The position numbers and the translations under genes were made by a program. From Temnothorax longispinosus (Eukaryota > Arthropoda > Insecta > Hymenoptera > Formicidae), in the NCBI RefSeq assembly GCF_030848805.1, contig NC_092360.1, positions 13,764,001 to 13,828,000 on the forward strand: DNA of 64,000 nucleotides, in the 5' to 3' direction. Under the pieces are notes generated by a model. The model was not told the origin of the DNA. It saw only the letters and a list, made by a program, of their open reading frames with translations, and ran no database searches. Below, piece after piece: positions 37,680 through 51,100 of this stretch (the first letter of the stretch is position 1; every line of letters starts with the position of its first letter).

Positions 37680-40600
37680 AAAAATAAGTGACGAACGCAG
37701 CTACGCGGAGGTCTTCGGAGCTGCAATTGGTGGAGATTGTTGCTGTTTATTTCGTTGCACAGAAATGAAACGGTAGGCCGATTCCAAAACTCGCCGTGCC
37801 CGATTGACGTCATCAGTAATTTCGCATACAGATTCGTTTGATCGGTGAAGGAAAAACTTCTCGTATATACGAGCGCACGCGAAGTGCCGAGGTGACATTC
37901 TATAACTGGTGAAACTCGTTAAACAATTTAAACGGAATAACCGTGGTGATTCACGTTGACGACGTGACGTCAACGCGAAAAGGGATCCTCCGTTCAGCCC
38001 TCTCCCCCGCACGAAAATTAACGACAGAGGGCTCGGATAAAAAAATATTTTACGAGAGAAAGTTAAAGATATATCAGTTTTATATATTTTTGACTTTCCG
38101 TTTCAATTAAAGATAAACTAATTACTTTTTTACATATAATTTGAAAAATAAAAGTATTTTCAAATATCTACTTTAAGAAATTCTTGATCCTGTAGTTTCA
38201 CATTGTATCAGTATTTTCAACTTTAGTTTTTCATCATTTTCGAGGGTATTCCAGTTTACTATGCAAAGCTGTGACTTTTTCCGCGCGACTTCGAGTTCAG
38301 ATATCAATACCTTCTTAATTGCTTTTCGATTTCTCTGAAAAAAGGTCTCTGTTCCTAATCAAGAGATCTTAGAAACAGCCGCTGTCTCTTGATATAAACA
38401 ATTAAATATTCGTATTTCGAATTCGTTACGTTTTCTCGATTACCGTGAGATATCGAGTCATTATTTGAGAATTAACCGCCGCGATTGCAGCTTCTCGGAA
38501 AAAATGTGGACGAAAATAAATAAAGTCGTCGACGGTGACGAAGCCTTATTCGTCGGCGACCATTTTACCGGCCAAGCACGATCCGCGATAAATCAAATGC
38601 GTAAATACGACGTGTACGCTGTATGTGTCACGACACGTCAGTTTTTCCATCGTTTATCTCGAGCTGTTTAATTTTCCCTTATTAGGAGGTACGCTACAGT
38701 TTTTAAATCTGGCCTCTCGTTCGTCATCAACGTGCGCGTCGTGTACGGAGCGACGCATGCGCGGCGCCCGTCACTCCCCTCCTCCGTCTCGCGGGTCTAT
38801 TCGTACGTAGCCAGTATTAATCAATCACCTGTTTCATCCTGTACGTGTACGTGATTCTTTCTTTTTGCAAACGCGATCAACTGCTGCACGCACGAGGATC
38901 TCGGATCCGCTGTGATAAAGCGGACGGGAACGGACGAAAACGTACGTGAGTCGAAAACATATATTTCGATGTATATACGCGTTAGGGCCAGCGAGCGCAC
39001 GAACATTGCGTATATACGAGCGAATTGTAAAACGACGAGTAATTAATTTCCAAAACCGTTGCGCGAATGTCTGCCTGAGCGGAAAGCGATTCTCTCGACA
39101 ATCGTAACCGAAAGTCGGGCCGGTGTTTGTAAATCAAGGAGAACAGCGTATAATATTTAAACGTGACGTAGTATTGACGGTGCTTAAAAATTCATTATAT
39201 ATGTAATTAAACGAGCTGCGCGCGGGTTAACAAAATGAGTTACCGAACGGTAAATCCGGAGCGCCTACGACGTAACGACATCTTCCATTATCGCGGTGCG
39301 GTCACCGCTTTCGCTAGTTTCGCTCCCGGCAGTCCCGGCTAAAAGCAACATCGTTGTCGCGGGGAGAAACGTAAACAAAACGTGTCACTCGCGCGCGCGC
39401 GCGAGATAGGTGCGCGTTTACGTGGACTTCGTGGAAGCCGTGGGGCCCGGGGCGCGCCGCGCGCGCGCGCCTCGTTTATAACGTCCGCGTCGCCGTGATT
39501 TTCTTTCAGTCGCCGAATCGCGCGCATCGCGGCGCAATTTGTCGATCTGACCAGCGGGTTTTTCCTCTTTTCCATCCCTCTTCCCCCTCGCATATGTTCC
39601 GAGCGCGAAACGCGTTTGAAAAAAAAAAAGAAAAGAAGAAAGAGCTCGCACACCGTCGCGCAAGCGCATGCCCGACGCTGCGTCTGTCTCGTCGCGTCGT
39701 CGCTCGCCGCCGTGTCTTTCTACTCCGCTCCCCCTCCCCCCGTACCTTCTGCGCCGAGAGTATCCGTGCTCGTTTTACGTTTACCGAGGGTGCGTTATCG
39801 GACCTTCGTACGCATGCAGACCGCGATAACGCTCGACGGATTGTAAGAGGCCCCCCCCTCGTCCGGAAACGCCGCATCCGCGTCCCCACGGTAAGATGAA
39901 TCCTTCTTTTTTTCCCCTCCCCGCCTAATATAGGACAGGCTGACCGTCCGGTCGAGGAATTAGGAGGTTAGGAAGAGCGAGGTCGCGTTCAATTCGTAGG
40001 CATAGTCGCGGCCAGGCCGGCCCCCGAGGCGCTTCTTCGCGACAACTGAACTATTTTATCTACTTTGCCACCCCCGCTGCAAGAAAATTTCTCTCGCGAG
40101 GTGTTTCAGTCCGCGGGACAGGCATTCTGATGCGAGGCTCTTTTCGATTACGGAGTCTTGAAACCAGTGCCTCTCGGGCGAACCTTGCTCCGAGATGTCT
40201 CCCGAGACAGCCGAGACTTCCTCACATAAATTGACGAAAATTGCGCGCGAGATTGACACGTGTGTATAATAGATGTATATATGTACGCGTATCGAATACC
40301 GAATACGTAAGGCGCATCCAAAAGTGTACGCGACAAGAACCTCGTTCATTTAAAAGCATTATGTGTGCAGCAGAGGAGTAGACGGTGAATTATAATTTCG
40401 ATAAATAAAATTCTGAATGTCTCATCAATCGGACGTATTATTACGCAATATATGGAAACATGTTTTTTTTTAGGACGCAATGCAAAGCGCGTGCATAAAA
40501 ATATATAATTGTGCGCGAAATTCGAATTAAGCCTGATGATAGTTTTTGGAAGATGAGTTTTTCAATTCGATAATTGATTATTACGTAATATGCCGGGATA

Positions 40601-42420
40601 AGATTTTCAATAATTTTTCTGAACAGGCTGACCGCACGTATTGCACACCGTATCTTGAAGTTGGTTCTTCATTGTATAACAAGCTCCAATTGTCGCATCG
40701 TCATTGTCACGAATCAGCATAAAGATTACTGTCTACAGTGTGAATGTAAAACGCTGAAACTAAATGAATTGAAAAAGAACTAGTTGCCCACCGTTTCATT
40801 TACAGCTGCACTTTTTGCATTTTAATCCTTTCAGCTAGACATTCAAGTTATGATAAAAATTTGTATAAGTTATTAATTTCTTTTTAAAAGTCATGCTACG
40901 TATATAAATCATCATATTAAAGAATACGATATCCGCTAAGAAAATAACGCCTTCAAGTTTATTAAAACATTGTAGAAACTTCACAAAAATAACGGATTAC
41001 AATAATATAATTATATTAAGAGAGTCATGACCGAATATGATCACAATTAAATAAATAGGAAACGTGCCAGATACAATCGGGCTGGATCTTTTGTGCCTAT
41101 AATATTATTCGCGAGAATGTACATTTCTTCTTTCTATAATAATATTCCTTCTTGCGTGGTAATACCATATTGATATGAGCTAAAACGAAATAGAATGTTC
41201 AAATGATCAAATTTTAAAAGAAGAGAGAGAGGAGAGAAACGATAAAATGAGGAATGAGTAAAAAAAAAACGAGCGGGGCCGTAACAAAGCGAGCGGGGCC
41301 CGAAAGCCGAGCGTGTCCCGCGCGTAACACGCGTACGGAACGAGAGCGCGCCTCGGTAGGTTTTAACCCTGAGTTCACTCGAATATGATTTAATTTAACC
41401 GCGGCTCTCGGCAATACGACCGCTCAATCTATCTCTGTCCACCGACGGACGCGCGCGAGCCGTTCCGACGATCGTTTCTTCCTCATCAGCACACTGTCGG
41501 TCTCCTTGGCCTTTTCCTTGGTACGTAAAAAAAAACGCATACCTCCAAAAGCATTCCGCTTTCTCCGAGCGATTATACGCAGCGCGTACGGTAGAAAAAT
41601 AAGTTAATTAGCAAGTTATTTGCTCACGCTTTTCCAACGAGAAATTTTAAAATAGTGAATGAAAGATAAAGAAGAATGTTTTTTTTTATAGTACTTGTTT
41701 TCTTACACTTACGGCACTTACGCAGTCAAAGGTCAATCGATTACCTCGCAAAAATAATCGGTCAAGTTCGATCGCGAAGCCACTTAAAGAAAGAGAGAGA
41801 ACAATTGAAGAACAAGAAAACTTTTGCAACAACATATACGTATGTAAGAAAATAACGAGGAAATATCTTGTTAAACCTTTAGGAACTTCATCATAAGATA
41901 GTTTACAACACAGAAATCTAACAGACCTTTAAAAGATATTCCACACAATTTTTCAAGTCGCTTCTAGACTCTTACATTTAGACTTTTAAATTTGTGCGAT
42001 GTGTAATCTGGCAAGGTCTTCCGCAAATAACTTGCTGTTTGGTACGCTATATTGACTCTCGTATATTCGTGCGACGGTAGGGACAGATTACAGATTACCC
42101 ACTAACTATTCGGTTTGGGAGCGACGAGGTCTGGGGAGACCTCGGTGCTCTTTAATGAAATAGCCATCCTGTGCAGTGTGTGTGCAATAAAGTGCAATGA
42201 ATGAAAGAGCTGTGTATCGCGAGCGTGATATCATCGTAGTATCAAACGCTTTGAAATTCTTTTTACGTTGAAAATAATTTTCGTAGATTTGATCTCGTTA
42301 AAGTGTGACGATAAAAATTATCTCGTCAAGGTATGACGATAACAATTATCGTAGTGTGATATCGTTTTACTTACACATTACACCAGATATGTTCCTATTT
42401 AAGTCGGAGTATGTAGATAA
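37680..42420. other. Non-coding interval with GC-rich island
   Basis: No supported exon. CpG-rich sequence at about 38.5-40.3 kb alternates with AT-rich DNA and carries Arg/Ser-rich spurious frames. A perfect 8-bp hairpin (CGAGGTCT, GGGG loop) lies at 42125-42144. Two 28-bp direct repeats lie at about 42292-42348. Confidence 0.4.
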
Positions 42421-42431
42421 GTATAACATAG

Positions 42432-42550
42432 GCTACGCGGTCAACGTGACGCTACAAATGCTTCGAAGCATTCCTCTTCTCTTTTCTTTCAATGAAGAAA
42501 GAGAAGAAGAACGCTCCAAAGCATTTGTAGCGTCACGTTGCGACCGTAGC
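42432..42550. other. Long near-perfect hairpin (119 bp)
   Basis: Arms of about 55 bp run from GCTACG to CGTAGC. Each contains AACGTGACGCTACAAATGCT or its complement, followed by a CT-rich/GA-rich inner stem, and they meet at a short loop near 42491. The strand is undefined because the structure is palindromic. It could be a small MITE, a hairpin RNA source or a microRNA-like precursor. Sequence alone does not decide. Confidence 0.7.
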
Positions 42551-42559
42551 CATAATAAT

Positions 42560-44039
42560 GGTTATCAAGAAATTAAATATGCATTAAATGTAGGTACGTA
42601 TATTTATAGGCATATTTAACGCTTCGATAACTTTTATTACATTATTTATTTATTTCTGTGTAAGTTGAAGTATATATGATTATAATGTAATAACAATTAT
42701 CAAATATACATATATACGTACATATTTCGACAGCTGTTATTATATTACTTATATACTTACTTCGATGTATGTAGGGATAAATCCAGAGAGATGGTCTCTA
42801 TGAAACAAAAAGTATCTCAACAGCCGTTCTGGACGCAGATATACGCGAGACGTCACATTTGATGCACGAAGAATGAAATATGCGATATGCGGTGGAATAC
42901 TTTGTGCAATCTTGTGGCCAGCCGTGTAGCAGAGTCATTTTTCACGACCATTATAGTTTAGAGAAATATAGGCGAAGTGTCAGTCTCTTGTGGTGAGATG
43001 CGGCCCTTGATCCATATCACGTCGATATCATGAAACTGGCGAGACTCCTATACGTGCGTGGAAAACAGATGTTCCGTTTGCCATGTTAACGTAGCTGCGC
43101 GATTATTACGATGAAACGGCTACGCGGTTTTGTCGCGATTTATTTTCCTCGTAAATGCATAATTGGAATTTTTCTTCGAAAGGATGCACGTTATTTCTAG
43201 CAGGATATAATTTTCTTCCTCGACGTTCAGTCGTCCATGGGGAGTTTTATGATAATTGGAATTCTTGGATTCGGCATTAATCTTTCGAATCTTCGATTGC
43301 ACAATTTCAACTTTTGTGCTTGTGACGTCTTAAACGAATACTTACCATACATTATTAGGAATTAGGAAAATACTATTTTTTTTTATTAAATAGTTTCTTA
43401 TGTGTATTAAGGATTTTATGTCTTTTGAAAATGTTTGAACGTTATAACAGCGATAGAGTACGCTATTATGTATCAATATTCTACAATACAAATGAAAACA
43501 TTGAAAACGTGTATCGTTTTTACAAAACAATGTAATCAATTAATTCGAAATTTTTCAGTGAAGTTGAGAAAGCACCCCTACTGTGTGTAAAGTCAACATG
43601 GCTCCAATTAAATTCATTAAACCTTTGTAGAATTTATCAAAAACAATTGGACAAAAACCTGACGCGTTTAAACGGAGCCACTTTTCTAGATTTGCAAGAT
43701 ACAAAAAATTAGTACTAGAAACAATATTCCGCGTTCCAATTGTAATACACACAATACATATTTTTATATAATAATTAAAATACATAGCAATAGTAAAATA
43801 AATACAATTTTACTGTAAAAATATTAGATTAAATTAGAAAAAAGCACATTTCGCTGCATCATGCCTTTTATATTCACGTGCCAAATAATATGAAAAATTT
43901 TGCGCTTTCAAAATTTTGCTCGTTAACATTTAGTTTCTAAATTGTAAGAAAACAGCCTTGCACTATTTTTAATAGTACGACTTGCTAGAAGTGGTAAACA
44001 TCGCAATTAGCGCTCGTACTCTTCCACTTTCGTCAAAGA

Positions 44040-44074
<35 letters not shown>

Positions 44075-46050
44075 GCGCAACGAAGTTCACGTAACGCAAT
44101 TTGACATTTGCTGGCAAAGTGCTCGAATTATACATTCGCTCAGGTATCGCCTTTATAGAACATCCGCCAATTCGTGTAATGATATTACGAAGTGTTCTTA
44201 TGCAATAGTTACTACAACTCGCAAAATAGAGACTTTGATGCGCGAAATTTAATAAACTCTGCTCTCTCGAAGACGATAAGGCGATACAAGACCATTCCAC
44301 TTTTATTCGATCAATAACAACAAAATTACATAAAAGTATATTCTCTTTCTAAGAGGAATCCAGATAGTTTTTACGGAATAATATATGCCATTTGTTGAAA
44401 ATATATCAGTTATTTGACTTCTTACTCTAATTAGTTTCACTTAACTTGTTTTTATTTGATTAAAATTTGAATCGTTAATGACTCTTTCTCTAACCGCTCC
44501 TGATTTATAGGGGTTCTTTGATAATTTTATTATAGAAAAATCATTTTTTAAAGTAAATTGAGTTTTCGATGAAATAATAATTAAAAATACGCAATTTATG
44601 AATCTACGTAGAATAATTAAAGATTTGAGAATTTAAGAATGCATTGCTATTGTATAAAAATGATATAAAAATAGCTGAAATAAGTAGTAAATCTCTCTTT
44701 TCAAAATTATGAAGCATAATCCTATAATCTCTCGTCAAACGTAGTATCGTTTCCAGAGACGTCAGATGAGCCACTTTGTACGTTTAGATGTAGACAGTGA
44801 TATTGATTTGGCAAGTACGTCCTCAGAGAGGACAATGGCACTCTATACGTTAAATACAATCGTTCAACGACGCACGGATGACTCGAGTAACCCCACCGGA
44901 AAAAGCCAATGCGAAATCATCAAATGCATACGGCAATCGCCAGAGAAAGAAAGAGAGAAGAAAGAGAGAGAGATAGAATCGTCGACGGGAACGAAGAAAA
45001 ATATTCCTACGCGTTGAATTCGTCGATTCAACGAGCGCCTTCGTCATCGCGTAAATTCCGCTTGGGGGATCTCAGAGGACCCGTCGCCGTCGCTACGAAG
45101 ATCCCCGGTCGAACCGCTGTCGTATAAAGAAAGAAAGGCGACGCTTCGCTCGCAAAAAGGCCACCCAGTGTCTCGCCCGGAGTCTGAATGCAAATGATTT
45201 CATCCCCGACACGCGGCGTTTTCCCGCGTGAAGGGTGGATCCGCGGGTGAGACGGTGTCCGAAAACTAAAGAATCGCGGCGCCAAAGGCGAGGGCGACGC
45301 CGAGAAATATAGCGATGGCCGGTGAGATGAGGAGTTGGGGGGTTGGTCTGGCAGTTCTCTCGAGGAGGCAAATGTACGTCGATGGTAATGGTGATGGTGT
45401 TCGCTCTTGCGGCCGAGGGCGAAGGAACGATGGCGAGGGGGGATGGCTCTCCTCGCCCCGGTGCCCAGCTGGGCGTGCAACGCGCGCGTATCGTTCTGGC
45501 GGAAAGCCCCGTATCGAAAGCTTCGACCGTCTAGTTGTCTCTACCGGCCAAAGGCGTCGAAGTGTTCCTTTGTAATGCACTCCGCCAGCGGAAAGAGTTG
45601 GTCGAACGTAATTTGTCATCGCGATGAATAGGATCCTACTTGCAATTTCTCGCGGGCTGACTCATTTGCACTAATTCGCACCGAGACATCACGTCGCGGA
45701 ACTAAAAATTTCCACGTTTCCGATGTTCGAATTAATAGAATTAATAGTTTCGTGAGAAAACCAAATATACGTTTTCCCAAATTCGCGTACAGCAACTAAT
45801 ATTTTACAAGTCATTATTATGTTACATCATAATGCTATATAAATTATGATATATATTATTATTTATCTCTTATAGTATTTTTTTTTAATTTTTGAACAAA
45901 ATTAATATCTTTTTGTCTGGTATAGTTTCCAATGTCTGAAAAGAATGAACAGTAGTAAGGATTTATTATATAGAAATATGAAATTACTTAAATAAATCGT
46001 GTATGCCGAAATCCGATTATAACTGATTATTTTGTTTTTGATTGCTGATA
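42560..46050. other. Non-coding region upstream of the + strand LRR gene
   Basis: No supported exon. It includes a (TA)n run at about 44045-44072. The interval ends in a pyrimidine-rich acceptor (TTTTGTTTTTGATTGCTGATACAG) just before the LRR start codon, so at least its right part is probably a 5' UTR intron. Confidence 0.5.
44045..44072. repeat. (TA)n microsatellite
   Basis: TA dinucleotide run of about 28 bp. Confidence 0.9.
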
Positions 46051-46059
46051 CAGATTACA

Positions 46060-48172
46060 ATGGCAAAGATGGCAACAACGTTATCTCTGCTTACGGTGTA
46101 CTTCGTTGTTACGACATTCGCCCTGAATAACGAGGAGCTGCTGGAACAAGAATGCCCCGTGGATTGTCACTGTCACTACTTTCGCATCAACTGGGTGACG
46201 GACTGCTCGGACAGCAATCTGACGACCATCCCGTACGACGAGCTCAGCCACAATGTCTATATTTTAGACATGAATGATAACAATATTGCAGACATCAGTC
46301 CGTTTCCAGACTCCATTAAATTGAGGCGTCTTCAGATGGCACACAACCGATTAACTGAGCTGACGTACGAATCATTTGCCGGGTTGACGTACCTTCTGGA
46401 CGCAGACTTCTCGTATAACGCCATTACGCGGGTAGATCCCGAAGCCTTCCGGTAAGCTGATTCGATATCAATTATATTCGCCGGTAATCATTCCACTCTC
46501 GGACGAGTAATATAGGTTTTGTCGATCATACGATTAATTCAACAGGGACAACCCGGGTCTAATTACATTGGAGCTCCAACACAATCCCTTGGACGAGGTT
46601 GAGGAACCCTTCCTGAATTGCCGCACGCTGCTGTATCTCGATTTGAATTCATGCGGTATCCGCCACCTCAATACGCGCTTCTTCTACAACACGACGAATT
46701 TGAATAAGCTCGACCTGTCGCACAATCCTCTGCAAAGGATAGAGCCGGGCCCCTTCGATCATCTGACGAATTTGGAATATCTCAACCTGAACGGATGCAA
46801 TTTAACCTACATATCGCCCGAGGCGTTTTCCCACCTGGAAAATTTGCGACAATTAGAGATAGGGGACAATAAATTGAAAACGTTGAATTGGAGGAGCGTT
46901 CTCACGCCGTTGGTACGCTTAGAACATCTGGATATCCGCAACACCGGTATCACGAATCTACCGGGTGATGCCTTCGCCAAGAACTTGTATCTTGTACAGT
47001 TGGTTCTCGCGGACAACGAATTGTGGCATCTGGATGTCGAGGATACGCTCGGCCACAACTTGCACAGTCTACAATCTTTAGACTTGTCGAATTGCAATTT
47101 GAAGGACCGCTTATCCGAGGAAGCTTTCAGAAACGCAAGCAAGCTACGCGTACTCAATCTGAGCGGTAATCCAATGTTCGCGAGCGATGTAACTGCCGTT
47201 CTGCGTCATCTACCAAAGCTTCATAAGCTCTCTCTCAGCAATTGTAGTCTTCAAAGATTGCCAGATGCCTTCGATGTGTTTGAACACCTTGAGGAACTTG
47301 ATATTTCCCATAATCCATTATCCGATGCATTCGTCAGTCTTCTCAATCCGTTAAGCGCTTTGGAATACCTAGATATGTCTTATTGTGATCTCGGTTATGT
47401 TGGAAATAACACTTTCGCGCAAATGACCTTCCTGAAGCAGTTGATTCTTTCGGGAAATGAACTTCATACTCTGGAAGAAGGATTGTTTGCAAATTTGACG
47501 CGTTTGGAAAGCCTAGAGCTCAACAATTGCGACCTCAAGGTACCCCTCGATCCAAAAGTCTTCGGTGACCGTCAATTGACTGACATAATAGAGCTCAAAC
47601 TTAGTGGCAATCCGCTGATCGTACCCGACGAGGGCTCGCTACTCCCAACGCAGCTTTCCAATTTGGAGATTCTGGACCTCAGCAACTGTGGCATTTCGCA
47701 TTTGAACAAAAACATATTTGCCACAACGAACAATCTCACTCAATTGAATCTTTCGGGGAACACGATATCTGGTGTGGAAAATCTGAGCTGTCTGAAAAAA
47801 TTGCGTGGATTAGAACATCTAGACCTCAGTAATAACAACCTACGAACGATCAATCCGAAAATATTCAAATCAAATCCACGCTTACTATCGGTCAATCTCA
47901 TGGGGAACCCATTTGTCTGCAATTGTTCTATCGCGGATACCTGGGATTGGGCTTTACAGGATAAAGGTGATCTTCATGTGCTTGTTGGCAGCCAACCGGC
48001 CAATTTTGAAACCGGCTCCGTAAAACGAAGGAAGACTCTCTCCTGTGCCTACGACGAAGAAACGTATCGAAACTTGATAGATGGCAGTCAGACAACCACG
48101 AGTCGCAAACAAACGCCTTCGCGTACTTGGGCTAAATACGTTCGCGAATCTAATTGTAATCGGCGTTTATGA
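46060..48172 (+). CDS. Secreted leucine-rich repeat protein (about 21 LRRs)
   Basis: Two coding exons, 46060-46451 and 46546-48172, join in phase (CG|G) to give 672 aa. A splice acceptor ends at 46053, so the start is the ATG at 46060; a further upstream in-frame ATG lies before that acceptor. A hydrophobic signal sequence (about residues 4-22) is followed by an LRRNT (CPVDCHC...C) and about 21 LRRs. The LRRCT (NPFVCNCSIADTWDWAL) is followed by a basic tail with no transmembrane helix, so secretion or matrix association is expected. The Asn-ladder position alternates between N and C in successive repeats (see findings). It resembles the broad insect family annotated as slit-like, acid-labile-subunit-like or chaoptin-like LRR proteins. 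I cannot name an ortholog or ligand. Confidence 0.9.
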
Positions 48173-51100
48173 TATGCGGTAATCAACTATCAACATCCGA
48201 TGTTGGACGTCTACAACCGTAAGGTATGTAGACGCAAACAGGAACTTTGAGCAAGTTCTAAACTACTAAATGTCATTGCAACATCGTTATATCAACAAGC
48301 CATAAATTAATATAACAATGTTATAAAATTTATATTTCCGTGGCATTATTTTTGTAGTCATAGGATTAAGGCAGACTTGTAATAGTTTACATATTAGAAA
48401 GTATTTCCGTATTGAAACGTTACTAAGTCAAAAAATACTCGGTTTTGTATATATATATTGTTCTTTTTTTGTACATAGTATTATAATAATTCTTGTTCTC
48501 TCTCACTCTCGTCGATCAAACTACGTCTTCTATTCAATTCAACAAATGCTTAGTCAAATATTAGAATGGATCAGCTGCCAATGATCGACGTTAAATAGAG
48601 AAAGTTAAAAAGAGATTCGAAAAGTCAGTGAGAAGTAATTTACTATAATTAAAATTTCACGTATTTATACAAAATGTCATATTTCGCTAAAACAAACTCA
48701 CATTCTCAAATATAAATTGAATCAAGTATTCCGCATTTAATTGGAATTTGAAACATCTCATATTTATACATTAGTTAGATAAATAGAAAATCAATTTTTT
48801 ATAACAACCGAAAATAGTAAATATTTTTTTTGTGCATTTAGTGACTGGTTACATTGTAATTGTAAAACTTTGAAACTGCTTGCGAGATATAGGCATGATT
48901 GAAGATAAATAATAAAATAATATGTTTAGTTAATAATTACACAACAGATAAAACTTGCGATATGCGCTTGTATCGATAATCACACAAGCGACTTGCAATT
49001 GTGTGAACTGTTTCTGTTAAATACGAGTAGATTGCATTAATTTATTCAATTTAATTTTTTTCACGTACATTTTGATCAAATATATTAAAAATATATAATT
49101 ATTAATTTCACATTTGTTAGAAATAATAGAATTTATCAATAACGTAATATTTATACTTGCTTAATTGTAGTACAATGTACCGACATAAAAAAATTTTGCG
49201 TAAAAAATATTATCAAAACTTTAATTTAATTATAACGTTGACGAAATGTAATTTTACTTTAAATTTATTATACATAAGTTTTTGCAATTATATGTTGACG
49301 GATAAAGCGAACAATTCGATGATATATCAAAAATCAACCAGAAAGATCTGTTATGAAAGGTACATAGTCCAACTTTGCGATTAACAAACGCGCAGTTACA
49401 TGCAGTTCACATGTACACATACATATGAACACAATTGCGCCATTGCATCCTATAGCGTGTGAGTATGTGGCCATGAAGACTAAATGGTTTCCCCCTATTT
49501 GAACTTCACAATAGTCACGGAAAATGCCTGATTACCGCTAAAAGCTGATAGACAACAGTACCTATTTATGACATGGCAAATGCAATAGTTTTGTCTTGTA
49601 ATTTGCGGTTCGAATTACTCGACGTATCCTGTGGCTCTCTTATTTTTAAGTTAATTAAGTCAGCTTGTCCTACGTTATATAACAAGTGTTTACGATAGAT
49701 TCGTGATACGTGAAATACACAATTATGAAATAAACAAATCCGTAGGCTCTATAAAACTGATATAGTTGATCTTATAAAATTATCTAGTGCATTTGCAGAA
49801 CTCGCTGTATAGACTTATATTTATTAAATCCTGTATTATAAATATGCTAATATCTTTAATTAGAAAGTTGTTCAGAAATTGATGAGGTGGGACCAATTTT
49901 CATACTAATCTCTTAATAAATTTTAGCATTTTTTGTTAAATTTATTTTTCAAAAATACTAAATTAATTTAAATCTATAATGGAAGAGAGTAGTGTTATTT
50001 TAATATATGCGATTCATATTTTTTATTATAAAAGTGTGTTGTTTTTTTAAGATTTATATACGGCATACTTGTGCTGTATCGAGTTTGATTGTCGGAAATA
50101 TTTTAAAATAATGTTATTACGTACATCACATCTTATATTTATATTGTTTGAACTCGTATCAGCTGATACTCAAGATAATTCCTGTTTACTGTTTGTCGTT
50201 ACTTATTAAAAGCTATTGTTTGGTTTGAATTTCTGAATTTATAGAACATTTTATTATTTTAGAGTTTGTTAAATTTTTTTACGAAAATTATGATTTATGT
50301 TTTTGTATTCCACGATTATGTGCATTATAATGTATTATGGTAATACAAAAATGTCTGTATTTCCCAGGAGCAATGAATATACTATAATCTCGCATTCAGG
50401 AAAATTATCTGCCCTCCTTGCTGTGCCGAGAATGTTAGCGTTAATATTGCACGATGTGAATACAATAAGTTGAAACAACTTTTTTTCACATTGTCCTTTG
50501 CGCGTTTTCTTATAAATATCTATTTTGTGTTTCAACAATTCAACGCTTAGACGATAAGTCGACTTTAGGTATCTAAGATTAGCCAAAGTGAGAGAGAAAG
50601 GGGGAGAAATATAGAAAGTAAAATGGTGAAAAAGATAAAAAAGGATGCGTTTCTCGCTTTCGCACTTGATCGAGATTAACCAAGTCAAATCTTGCGTATG
50701 TGCTCGATCGTGTAAAGGGAATCGGCGATCGTTCTCATCTTCGGATACATTGTACAATGCGAAAGATCGCGTGCTGGGCCATTTTCATTTATAATCACGA
50801 AATGTAAAAGACTGTTGTTTAATAAAGCCGTCGTTCTCTTGGTACATGTGCCAGCTTCTCCTCGTCTTCATCATCGCGATGAAACAGTTGCCCCTTACAG
50901 GTCAATCACGGATAACCAGCGCGGATAATCTAAATTGCATCGTGATATTGACGCTTATATACGCCGATGTAACGATAAACCCTATCGCCTTTATGGATAC
51001 CTTTTGACAAGTTGCCGTTAACAGAGAGGTGCTCCGACAAAATTGTCCAGTAACGTTTTTCATGCGTTGTTAGGATATTATAACAACTTGGTCTTGTTTG

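Noticed and set aside
43555..43785. - strand open stretch encoding a possible transposon-like fragment
   Set aside because: I could not match it to a transposase or reverse transcriptase motif, so it is not reported as an element.
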